Position numbers and translations under genes: made by a program
Shown here: piece by piece, positions 1 to 6,308 of the stretch
Layout: each line of letters starts with the position of its first letter
Position numbering within the stretch: position 1 is the stretch's first letter
DNA from: Actinoplanes liguriensis
GTDB lineage: Bacteria > Actinomycetota > Actinomycetes > Mycobacteriales > Micromonosporaceae
Direction: 5' to 3'
Length of the DNA stretch: 7,422 nucleotides
Assembly: GCA_000715855.1 (NCBI GenBank)
Contig: KL571332.1
Span: 25,441-32,862, forward strand
Notes under the pieces: model-generated
What the model was told of the DNA's origin: nothing
The model's database searches: none
Seen by the model: the letters and a program-made list of their open reading frames with translations, nothing else

Positions 1-2
1 CC

Positions 3-595
3 CTGCGGCTGGACACCGAGGAACGCCACCACCTCGCCGCACTCGCCCGGGCGGGAACGGTCCCGCGGACCCCGGCCGGACCCGTTCCCGAAGGTGCCCG
101 ACAACTGCTGGACACCGTCCGGCCGTGTCCCGCCTACGTCCTCAGCCAGATCAGTGACGTCCTCGCGGCCAACCCTGAAGGCCTCGCACTATTACACGGC
201 CTGACCGACTGGCCGCCACCACGACGCAACACCGCCCGATACACCTTCCTGCATCCCGCTGCCCGCGAGCTGTTCGCGGACTGGGCACACTCGGCGGCCG
301 CCACCACCGCCAACCTGCATGCGGTCGCCGCCCACCAACCCGACGCGCCCGGCCTGGCCGAGCTGGTCGACGAACTCACCGCACACAGCGCCGACTTCGT
401 CGCGCTGTGGCAGCGCTACGACCTGCGCCGACGGCAGGGCGAGGCCAAAACCTTCCACCACCCACGCATGGGAACCATCACGCTCACCTACGAGGCTGTC
501 TCCACATCAACGACAGCCAACGCGTCTCGATCTACCAGGCGCCCCCTGGCAGCCCGGCCCGCGACGCGCTGAAACACCTTGCCGCGCAGCCATAG
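3..595 (+). pseudogene. XRE/MmyB-type transcriptional regulator, 3' part, frameshifted
   Basis: This is the C-terminal part of a DNA-binding regulator; the N-terminal helix-turn-helix lies before the window. Reading from base 3 gives the MmyB-like ligand-binding region seen in many actinomycete XRE regulators: DVLAANPEG, then YTFLHPAARELFADW, then LVDELTAHSADFVALW, then the late FHHPRMGTITLTYEA block. This frame then drifts into a non-family tail and stops at 572. The expected ending (HINDSQRVSIYQAPPGSP and on to HLAAQP, stop at 593-595) is in the next frame. Adding one base near 498-502 gives YEAVLHINDS and restores the family pattern, so one base appears lost. The lesion removes only about the last 30 residues. 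It could be real decay or a sequencing error. In actinomycetes such regulators often lie beside a dehydrogenase gene, but none is visible here because the window starts inside the gene. Confidence 0.8.
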
Positions 596-697
596 CCCAG
601 CCACGGGTGCGCCCGTACGTCAGGCATCACCAAACGCCGCGGTTACCTAGGGCAAGCCCTTGCGTTCCAGCTCGGGATTCCCTGGAGGGTCGACCTC

Positions 698-967
698 GTG
701 GAACTCGAGGAGGTCTGGGCAGACGACGAGGAAGGCCCGTGGGTAGCGTCTCTGGAACATCCCAACCTCCTCGCCGGGTGGGCCGGACTGGTCCTCGCCG
801 TCCTGCTGCTCCACTGGACCGACTACGCACAGGATGCCTTGCCGACGTTCGCCGCTTGTTCAATCGGGGTCCTGCTGATCGGCCTCTTCCACGCGGGACC
901 GGGCGCTTTCGGACGACGTGAGACCGCCGACATCGACGAGCAGTCCACCACGGGACTTCACAACTGA
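698..967 (+). CDS. small two-helix membrane protein, unknown function
   Basis: A protein of 89 residues starting at GTG 698. A good ribosome binding site (GGAGGG at 684-689) lies 8 bases upstream, which decides the start. The N-terminus is acidic (residues 1-20, many Glu/Asp). Two hydrophobic segments follow, about residues 23-40 and 48-66, joined by a short polar turn. The tail of about 20 residues is charged. This fits a small inner-membrane protein with two spanning helices and both ends on the same side. I do not recognise the family and no partner is evident. It follows the broken regulator gene by about 100 bases and is convergent with the EEP gene. Competing reading frames over the same bases give arginine/proline-rich translations typical of shadow frames, which supports this frame. 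The good ribosome site and the clean hydrophobic pattern are the main support. Confidence 0.6.
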   Translation: MELEEVWADDEEGPWVASLEHPNLLAGWAGLVLAVLLLHWTDYAQDALPTFAACSIGVLLIGLFHAGPGAFGRRETADIDEQSTTGLHN

Positions 968-1010
968 CCGAGCCACACGGCTTACTCATCCGATAGGTCT
1001 GCCGCTGACT

Positions 1011-1044
1011 GTGCGCGCCGCCCGAACGATGCGCTGCCGCGCAC
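1011..1044. terminator. possible shared terminator hairpin between convergent genes
   Basis: Perfect 7-base arms GTGCGCG (1011-1017) and CGCGCAC (1038-1044) lie between the ends of two convergent genes. The 20-base loop is long and there is no T run, so this is a weak candidate. The rest of 968-1106 shows no gene. Confidence 0.25.
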
Positions 1045-1106
1045 GGTGATCGGCTTGCCGTGCAGTTCAGGCCGCAGGCCCTCGGCAGCGGGAACCCGCC
1101 GGTTGT

Positions 1107-1898
1107 TCACTGGTCCGGGGTGAACCGGACCAGTGGGGCGGCGTGGTCGGTGTGCAGTTGCGGGCCGGTCAGCAGAAGGTCGGTCGCTGTCACGCGGTGG
1201 CTGCCCGGGTCCGCGTTCACCAGTACGTAGTCGATGCGGTGTGCGGTGTTGTCCGGGGGCAGGCACTCGATGCGGTAGGTGGGCCGTCGGTCGCCGGCGA
1301 ACGGGTCCCGCCAGCCGTCCGCGACGATTTCGGGATAGAGCGCTCCGTCGGCGGAGATGTTGAAGTCGCCGCCGAGGATCCGCGGTTCCGGACCGGTGAG
1401 AGCGGCGTAAAGCTGAGTGAGCTGGGCGCGCTGGACGAGGTGGTGGCGGTTCGCGGCCGACCAGTCGCCGTCGGAATTCGACGTGAGCTGGGTGGTGGCC
1501 AGCAGCGTCGCATGGCGGGTGAGCCGGGCACTCAGGACGCCGCGGACCAGGTTGCCGGTCAACACGCGGCTCCGGAAGGCCGGGCTGCCCCGCCGGGCAC
1601 GTATCCCGCGGAACCGGGTGAACCGGGCCGGCCCGAGCGGGTCCCGGGCACAGATCACCAGGCCGCCGGCGGGGCCACCGAGGGTGCCCCGCGTCCACGC
1701 GACATGCGGCAGCCAGGGCAAGCTGCGGGTCATCACCCGAAGAGCCTTGCGCGTCCAGACCTCCTGGAGCAGGACGACATCGGCGGATGCCTCGGCCATC
1801 GCCAGGCCCAGGGCACCGGCGCGCTCCCGCAGCGGGGGCAGGTCGTTGCGCAGGCCGGTGCAGACGTTGAGCGACACGACGACCAATTCGCTGGGCAT
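1107..1898 (-). CDS. endonuclease/exonuclease/phosphatase (EEP) family hydrolase
   Basis: A 263-residue protein of the metal-dependent EEP superfamily, which includes DNase I-like nucleases, sphingomyelinases and phosphoesterases. The family blocks appear in order: LNVCTG with N11, LLQEVW with metal-ligand E46, GGDFN with D178 and N180, RIDYVL at 221-226, and TDHAA with D251/H252 near the end. Length matches a single-domain EEP protein. Where many members have Thr-His-Leu in the central strand, this one reads TTQL (Q137). No signal peptide is evident, so it is probably cytoplasmic. The start is uncertain: ATG at 1898 begins right before the first strand and is preferred, while an in-frame TTG at 1919 would add seven residues; neither has a clear ribosome site. 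Substrate cannot be told from sequence. It is divergent from the kinase-like gene and convergent with the small membrane protein. Confidence 0.85.
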   Translation of the reverse strand: MPSELVVVSLNVCTGLRNDLPPLRERAGALGLAMAEASADVVLLQEVWTRKALRVMTRSLPWLPHVAWTRGTLGGPAGGLVICARDPLGPARFTRFRGIRARRGSPAFRSRVLTGNLVRGVLSARLTRHATLLATTQLTSNSDGDWSAANRHHLVQRAQLTQLYAALTGPEPRILGGDFNISADGALYPEIVADGWRDPFAGDRRPTYRIECLPPDNTAHRIDYVLVNADPGSHRVTATDLLLTGPQLHTDHAAPLVRFTPDQ

Positions 1899-2177
1899 CA
1901 AGCCATCATGCCCGGCCAACCGATCGGGCCTGCCGGTGCGCGGCCGGCCGGACCGGTGGTAACGGGATCAGGGCGGCGATCACTCCCGCGGCACGGGCGC
2001 CAGGGGTTGAAGACCCGCGGCGGCTCGTGCGCCGGCCCGCAGTCGGTCATGTCGTTCCTGGTGTCTCCGGTCCCTGTAGCGGGCGTGTTCAAGAACCGCG
2101 GTGAGCCGTCCGGACGGCGAGTAGCTCGAATCGCGGCGCCTCGCGGCTGCTGCCCTCGGCGCCCGGATCAACGCTCC
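1899..2177. other. gene-free stretch between divergent genes
   Basis: About 280 bases separate the EEP gene (minus) from the promoter region of the kinase-like gene (plus). Open frames exist on both strands, but their translations are rich in Arg, Pro and Gly, lack recognisable motifs and have no ribosome sites. I see no RNA gene or repeat. It presumably holds the promoter of the EEP gene, which I could not place. Confidence 0.4.
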
Positions 2178-2183
2178 TAGAAT
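2178..2183 (+). promoter_or_regulatory. candidate -10 box for the kinase-like gene
   Basis: TAGAAT matches the TANNNT form of actinomycete -10 boxes and stands out in GC-rich DNA. It would give a short leader of about 25 bases before the GTG at 2215. No good -35 box lies 16-18 bases upstream, so support is modest. Confidence 0.35.
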
Positions 2184-2214
2184 GTTGCTTCATCGGATGA
2201 ATGTGAGGTGACAG

Positions 2215-2793
2215 GTGGGCTTCGAGGTCGCTGATCAGATTGCCGCATCCGTTTGCGAGCGGGCGCCGATCAACGGCATACGGATCGTCGGCGTGGACGG
2301 CCGGAGCGGAACAGGTAAAAGCTTTCTCGCGTCACGCCTGTCGATCGTGCTGTCGGCGCCCATCATTGAAATCGATGACTTCGTCTCGTGGGAGTGTTTC
2401 GCGGGGTGGTGGCCCCGCTTCGACGAGCAGGTTCTTTCGCCGCTCCTGGCGGGCCGGGACGCGACCTATCAGGCCCGGGACTGGACCGACTGGTACGGAT
2501 CGGCTCTCGGTAGCTGGAAGACGCAGCGATGGTCACCAACAGTCATTCTCGAGGGCGTCACCTGCACTCGCCGAGAAACAATCGGCCGCCTGGCGTATGC
2601 GATCTGGGTGGAGGCTCCCGCGGAGATCAGGCTGGCCCGCGGCATGGCCAGGGACACTCGCTTCCCTGGCAAGGAGGACCTGTGGAAGCAGTGGATGCGT
2701 GAGGAGGACGAGTTCTTCGGTGCTGACGGGACGCGCGAGCGCGCCGATTGCATCGTCGATACGTCAGCCTTCGGCGTCAATGCGAATCCCTGA
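2215..2793 (+). CDS. uridine kinase-like P-loop NTPase
   Basis: A 192-residue protein of the uridine kinase-like P-loop family, which transfers phosphate from ATP to a nucleoside or similar small hydroxyl substrate. The Walker A motif GRSGTGKS is at residues 29-36. The acidic pair in IIEIDDF (D54/D55) follows, where the substrate-binding and catalytic Asp of this family sits. Next come WWPRFDEQVLSPLLAG (65-80), Tyr85 and DW (89-90), and VILEGV (110-115) with E113. The Arg-rich lid RLARGMARD is at 139-147, and WKQWMREEDEFFGADGTR and ADCIVD follow near the end. These match the compact actinomycete uridine-kinase-family proteins rather than full-length Udk. Start is GTG 2215: an in-frame stop lies at 2209-2211, and GAGGTG at 2205-2210 serves as ribosome site. 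True substrate is unproven. The next gene, about 190 bases on, is on the same strand but separated by a hairpin. Confidence 0.85.
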   Translation: MGFEVADQIAASVCERAPINGIRIVGVDGRSGTGKSFLASRLSIVLSAPIIEIDDFVSWECFAGWWPRFDEQVLSPLLAGRDATYQARDWTDWYGSALGSWKTQRWSPTVILEGVTCTRRETIGRLAYAIWVEAPAEIRLARGMARDTRFPGKEDLWKQWMREEDEFFGADGTRERADCIVDTSAFGVNANP

Positions 2794-2841
2794 TCGTCGA
2801 TCGCACTGTCTGCCGCGATCCGAGCGCCACCGATTGACCCC

Positions 2842-2867
2842 GGCCTGCCACGCAGTCGTGGCCGGCC
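2842..2867 (+). terminator. hairpin terminator after the kinase-like gene
   Basis: GGCC-T-GCCACG, loop CAGT, CGTGGC-C-GGCC: a 10-pair stem with one T/C mismatch, about 50 bases after the stop codon. It has only TT after it, as is common for terminator-like hairpins in actinomycetes. It suggests the kinase-like gene and the DUF6193-like gene are separate transcripts. Confidence 0.55.
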
Positions 2868-2983
2868 TTACGCGCTGCCGCCGATCGGACGCGTCACCAT
2901 GCTCCTGAGGCGACGGCCTGATGCCGTGAGCCAGCCCGAGTAGGGACGCAAGCGCCTTCCCCTGAGCTGCGGATGAGAGTGCG

Positions 2984-3337
2984 ATGATGGGGTCCATGTC
3001 AGTTTCGTCGATCATCGCCGAGACTTGGCGCGCCATCCTTGATGGTTCGCCGGGAGCAAGGCGGGGCGACCCGATCATCATCGAGGCTGCCTATCGGCAT
3101 CCGGTAGTTCGCCAGCTTTTCCCGTTCCCCACTCATGGGACATTGGTGTTCTTCCGGACCCCTCCGTCGTCGTTGCCTGTGGATCCGGAGGATGAGCTGC
3201 CATTCATCGCCGGTGGCGGCCCGTACCAGATCTACACGCCTGGTTACGGCACAGTTCTCGGTGAAGCCGTCACTCCGGATGAAGCCGTGGCCCTCCTGGC
3301 TGCGCATCTGCCGGACGTCCCTACATCAGCAAACTGA
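2984..3337 (+). CDS. DUF6193-like protein
   Basis: A 117-residue soluble protein. The order of features resembles the actinomycete DUF6193 family: an early TWRAILDG segment, then IIIEAAYRHPVVRQLFPF with a following SHG-like THGTLVFF (His near residue 51), a PFIAGGGPYQIY block, and a C-terminal LGEAVTPDEAVALLAAHLP helix. The family is often annotated as linked to natural-product biosynthesis, but its biochemical role is not known to me, and I make this assignment from memory of the pattern. Start choice is open between ATG 2984, ATG 2987 and ATG 2996 (GGGG four bases upstream of the last); the longest is given, although conserved sequence begins only after the third Met. No catalytic motif, membrane helix or signal is seen. 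Three inverted repeats begin 18 bases after its stop. Confidence 0.65.
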   Translation: MMGSMSVSSIIAETWRAILDGSPGARRGDPIIIEAAYRHPVVRQLFPFPTHGTLVFFRTPPSSLPVDPEDELPFIAGGGPYQIYTPGYGTVLGEAVTPDEAVALLAAHLPDVPTSAN

Positions 3338-3354
3338 CACGCACTGATTTGCCG

Positions 3355-3391
3355 TTGCGACACGAGGTCGCACTTTGCGAGTGGACTCGCA
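3355..3391. repeat. two tandem hairpin units with shared TTGCGA...TCGCA core
   Basis: Unit 1 has perfect arms TGCGAC (3356-3361) and GTCGCA (3367-3372) around a 5-base loop. Unit 2 has perfect arms TGCGAGT (3376-3382) and ACTCGCA (3385-3391) around GG. Both carry TTGCGA and TCGCA at the same places, offset by about 20 bases, so they look like a duplicated pair. They could end transcription of the DUF6193-like gene or be a REP-like palindromic repeat. No T run follows. Confidence 0.55.
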
Positions 3392-3400
3392 GTTAGGAGG

Positions 3401-3417
3401 GCCGACATGATGTCGGC
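3401..3417. repeat. 17-base near-perfect palindrome
   Basis: GCCGACAT and ATGTCGGC form 8-base perfect arms around a single G. With no loop this suits a dimeric protein-binding site better than an RNA hairpin. It lies between the tandem hairpins and the presumed 5' end of the intron, with no gene start close by. Confidence 0.45.
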
Positions 3418-3986
3418 AGCGTAGTTCCGGGCGCGTGCTCGATGCCTGGCCCCGCCCTTGGCGTGCGTTGCTGGTAACGGCAGGGTGCGAAGCCCGAGGG
3501 GAAAGCCGAAGGACCTTCCGTCCCATCCGGGGTCACGGGCGAGGGGCAGACCGGACGGGTGAATCGCGTGAACCTTCGTTGATGCCTCGTGAATAGTGGC
3601 TCCGTGGTGGGAAGCGGTAGCGGAGTGCAGGGACTCGCCGTTGTGAAGCGGCAGGCGCTGGCCGGGCACGGCATTCGGTCCAGGATGAGCACCGCCGTCC
3701 CCGGGGTAGAGAAGGCACCCAACCCGGTCGAATCTCGTGAGTGTGGAACGTGGAAACCCCGACGGGGTCCGCCCGCTGTTGGTGGGTGGTAAGCCGACCG
3801 TGAGGAAGGCCCAACTCCCCGGCGGGAACAGGATGACCCGAGAAGCGAACGCCGGTGGCCGAAAGGCGACAGGAAACCGAGAGCCGTGTGCTGGTCCCTT
3901 CTACCAGCGGGTTGTCGGATAACTGGCCGGATACCGGGCCTGGTGCCCGGCTGCGACAAGCAGGCTGACGCGGGTCAGGTGAGCCC

Positions 3987-5788
3987 GTGAAAGAGATGAT
4001 TACGACGAGGCTGGAACCGAAGGACAAGTTGGACACCGCTGTGGCTGCGGCCGTGGTGGTGAACGGACCGGAGGGCGTTCTCGACTGGCACGCGATCGAC
4101 TGGCGTGCCTGTGAGGATCACGTACGGCGTTTGCGTCAGAGGATCTTCACGGCGTCGCAGGCGAGGGACCACAAGCGGGTCCGGAATCTGCAGAAGTTGA
4201 TGCTCCGGTCCCGGTCGAACACGCTGCTGGCGGTGCGGCGGGTCACGGAGATCAACGCTGGACGTTTGACGGCGGGCGTGGACGGCAGGATCGTCCTCGA
4301 CGGCCAGGACAAAGCCGCGCTGGCGGACGCTGTCCAGCGCCGGCAGCAGCCCTGGCAAGCCCGGCCGGTCAAACGGGTGTATATCCCGAAAGCGGACGGC
4401 CGACGCCGGCCGCTCGGCATTCCCGTGATCGTCGACCGGGTCCTGCAGGCCCGGGTGACGACCGCGTTGGAGCCGGAATGGGAAGCCCGGTTCGAGCCGA
4501 GATCCTATGATTTCGGCCCGGACGTAGCTGTCAGGACGCGGTCCAAGCGATCTTCAGCACCGTCAAGGGCCGCAATCCGGCCCGCCGGTGGGTGCTGGAC
4601 GCGGACCTGAAAGCGGCGTTCGACCGCATCGACCACCAGCATCTACTCGGTCAGCTCGGTGGGTTCCCGGCCAGGGAACAGGTCGCAGACTGGCTGACCG
4701 CGGGAGTGGTCGAGCAGGGCCGGTTCACCCCGACCGACGAGGGAACTCCTCAGGGCGGGGTGGTCAGCCCGCTGTTGTTGAACGTCACGCTGCACGGGAT
4801 GGAACACGCCGCCGGGGTCCGCTACCGCGTCGTCGGAAACGACGGCGCGGCCAGCGCCCCGGACAGTCCGGTACTGATCAGATACGCCGACGATTTCGTT
4901 GCCTTGTGCCGCACCAGGGACGAGGCGATGCAGGTCAAAGCCCGGCTGGCCGCATGGCTGACACCGAGAGGGCTGGCCTTCAACGAGGACAAGACCCGTG
5001 TGGTCGACCTCGACGAGGGCTACGACTTCCTCGGGTTCAATGTCCGCCGCTATCACGGCCTGCTGCTGATCAAACCGAGCAAGACGGCGGTCAGACGGAT
5101 CCGGAAACGGCTACGCACCGAAGTGCGGGCACTACGCGGCAGCAACGCCGCCGCAGTGATCGCCCGGCTCAACCCGATCATCCGGGGCTGGGCGGCCTAC
5201 TACCGGACGGTGGTGTCCAGCGAGATCTTCAACGCGCTGGACCATTACCTGTGGAAACTGGTCTACAAATGGGCCAGACACTCCCACCCGAACAAGCCGA
5301 CGAGTTGGGTCGTCGCCCGCTACTTCGGCATGTTCAACAAGTCCAGGCGAGATCGGTGGGTCTTCGGTGACCGCGACAGCGGCGCCTACCTGCAGAAATT
5401 CACCTGGACCAGGATCGTGCGGCACCAGCTGGTCCCCGGCACCGCATCGCCCGACGACGCGGCACTGGCCGACTACTGGAACACCCGACGGCGACGCCCG
5501 AGAATGCAACCCCCGGTCGACCGCACCACCCAGCGGCTGCTCGACAGCCAACAGGGTCGATGCTCCTTCTGCGGCGAGTTTCTCCTGCACGCCGACCGCC
5601 CACCACAGACCCCGCGAGAGTGGGAGAAGTGGTACGGCGGCCTGCGGAAAGCGATGGATCACAACGCCATCAGCCTACGACAGGACGACAGCCTCCACGA
5701 TCCGCGACTCCGTCTGCTCCACACCCACTGCCACCGCCGGGCCACCGGTAAAAGGCAGACCAGCAAACTGCACGCCAGCACGCCATAG
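3987..5788 (+). pseudogene. ltrA: group II intron reverse transcriptase/maturase, frameshifted
   Basis: The intron-encoded protein copies intron RNA into DNA and helps splicing. Start is GTG 3987, with AGGTGAG at 3977-3983 upstream. The first frame runs to TAT 4506-4508, and the rest is in the next frame from 4511. Adding one base restores the block YGFRPGR-SCQDAV and a 600-residue protein. Uncorrected, the first frame stops at 4610. Domains on the repaired protein: RT0 region LLAVRRVT and TAGVDG (80-100), KRVYIPKADG (near 130), RT3 with D207, GTPQGG at 253-258, catalytic YADD at 300-303, maturase/thumb around IIRGWAAYY (398-406), and a C-terminal HNH-like segment with CSFC (526-529), DHN (558-560) and HTHCH (579-583). 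All polymerase residues are intact, so the only evident damage is the single missing base near 4509, just before the active-site domains. Recent loss or a base-calling error are both possible. Confidence 0.9.
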
Positions 5789-5797
5789 GGCTTGCTT

Positions 5798-5832
5798 GAG
5801 CCGGATGCATGGAAATCGTGCACGTCCGGTTC
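5798..5832 (+). ncRNA. group II intron domain V
   Basis: The catalytic hairpin. Lower stem GAGCCGGA (5798-5805) pairs with TCCGGTTC (5825-5832) including one G-T pair, and contains the AGC triad. A two-base CG bulge (5823-5824) follows. The upper stem TGCATG/CGTGCA closes a GAAAT loop. Every expected part of domain V is present, so the ribozyme core looks intact; at 35 bases it is one longer than usual. Confidence 0.9.
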
Positions 5833-5835
5833 TGA

Positions 5836-5870
5836 GGGGGCGGCGGCGCAGCAATGCGCCGTCGCTACCC
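5836..5870 (+). ncRNA. group II intron domain VI with branch-point A
   Basis: An 11-pair stem (5840-5850 with 5855-5865, one G-T pair) is capped by a GCAA tetraloop. Below it G5839 can wobble with T5866, A5867 is left unpaired, and GGG (5836-5838) pairs with CCC (5868-5870). A5867 is therefore the likely branch point. The bases after it are CCCGGCC, with no AY dinucleotide at the expected 3' splice site. Confidence 0.8.
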
Positions 5871-5891
5871 GGCCCGAGCGGGCGCGCCGGG

Positions 5892-6308
5892 CTAGGTGAA
5901 CGTGATCTCGACCAGGCGGCTCACCCGCAGCCAGTCGTCGAGGTGGGTCGGCTGGGGGATTGTGCCGGGGTTGCTGGGCTGGTTGAGGTCGGCGACCACC
6001 TCGGTGAAAACAGTCCGGCGCTCGTCCGGGTCGGTGACCGGGCGCGCGTGCGCCGGCAGGTCGGCCCGCACGCCGTGTTTCAGGTGGACCGTGAGGGACG
6101 GGTCGGACAGCAAGTTCGCGTACCAGCTCGGCGGCCGCAGCAGTCCACTGTTGAGGTAGAACCGGCCGTGCACCCGGTAGAAGAAGATCTCGATGCGGCG
6201 CGGGCGGCCGGTACGACGACCGGTCGTGGTGATGTCGATGATCCGGGCCCGGGTGGATGACGCGGGCGTCAGTTCCAGCGCCCGGCGGATAGCGGCCGAG
6301 GTCGTCAT
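5892..6308 (-). CDS. F420-dependent nitroreductase/quinone reductase-like protein
   Basis: A 138-residue protein of the deazaflavin (F420)-dependent nitroreductase family, formerly DUF385, whose best known member is mycobacterial Ddn. Members use reduced F420 to reduce quinones, nitro compounds or other substrates. The family signature is clear: ITTTGRRTGRPRRIEIFFY (residues 26-44), GRFYLNSG (48-55), and PSWYANLLSDPSLTVHL from residue 60, followed by a GVRADLPAHARPV strand pair and the C-terminal helix. Start is ATG 6308, which overlaps the TGA of the upstream dehydrogenase as ATGA. The pair is therefore very likely co-transcribed and translationally coupled. A longer in-frame extension to 6614 lies inside the dehydrogenase gene and is not credible. 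Its substrate is unknown, but the partnership suggests two linked redox steps. Its stop codon lies inside the hairpin half that flanks the intron. Confidence 0.88.
   Translation of the reverse strand: MTTSAAIRRALELTPASSTRARIIDITTTGRRTGRPRRIEIFFYRVHGRFYLNSGLLRPPSWYANLLSDPSLTVHLKHGVRADLPAHARPVTDPDERRTVFTEVVADLNQPSNPGTIPQPTHLDDWLRVSRLVEITFT

Larger units (their letters stand above)
3463..5874 (+). mobile_element. group II intron, CL-like, with broken reverse transcriptase
   Basis: A retroelement of about 2.4 kb made of a self-splicing RNA and an internal reverse transcriptase gene. The 3' half is clear: domains V and VI directly follow the gene. The 5' half (about 3463-3986) has no credible gene and carries many GC-rich stems, as expected for domains I-III; the gene lies in the domain IV position. 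The 5' end is placed at GTGCG (3463-3467), the bacterial intron start consensus, since a short stem (TTGCT/CGGCA with a GGTAA loop) follows as a domain IA stem should. A second GTGCG at 3485 is an alternative. The 3' end is set about seven bases after the branch-point A. The maturase type (DWHAIDW, LLAVRRVT, TAGVDG) resembles CL introns. It lies between convergent genes and interrupts neither. Exact ends are uncertain by a few to about 20 bases. Confidence 0.85.

Noticed and set aside
319..921. Plus-strand 200-codon frame over the regulator end and the small membrane gene
   Set aside because: Arg/Pro-rich translation with no family pattern; it conflicts with the MmyB frame and with the better-supported two-helix protein.
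982..1106. Minus-strand frame extending past the EEP gene end (LRPELHGKPITVRGS)
   Set aside because: It looks briefly protein-like, but the upstream part is an out-of-frame shadow of the EEP gene and no start or known family supports a gene fragment.
1143..2180. Long plus-strand open frame of 345 codons opposite the EEP gene
   Set aside because: It is the antisense shadow of a gene with clear EEP motifs; its translation is rich in Arg, Gly and Pro with no family signature or ribosome site.
2764..3081. Minus-strand frame across the gap between the kinase-like and DUF6193-like genes
   Set aside because: It overlaps both genes antisense, crosses the terminator hairpin and has no recognisable motif.
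3355..3417. CRISPR-like or integron attC site
   Set aside because: Only two related hairpin units with no regular spacers, no cas genes, and no integrase or attC core sites (RYYYAAC type) recognised.
3463..3986. Open frames on both strands in the intron 5' region
   Set aside because: They lie in the structured RNA part of the intron, have biased composition and no motifs.
5367..6260. Plus-strand 297-codon frame spanning the intron end
   Set aside because: It shadows the intron protein and then runs antisense through the F420-reductase gene; domains V and VI lie in its middle.
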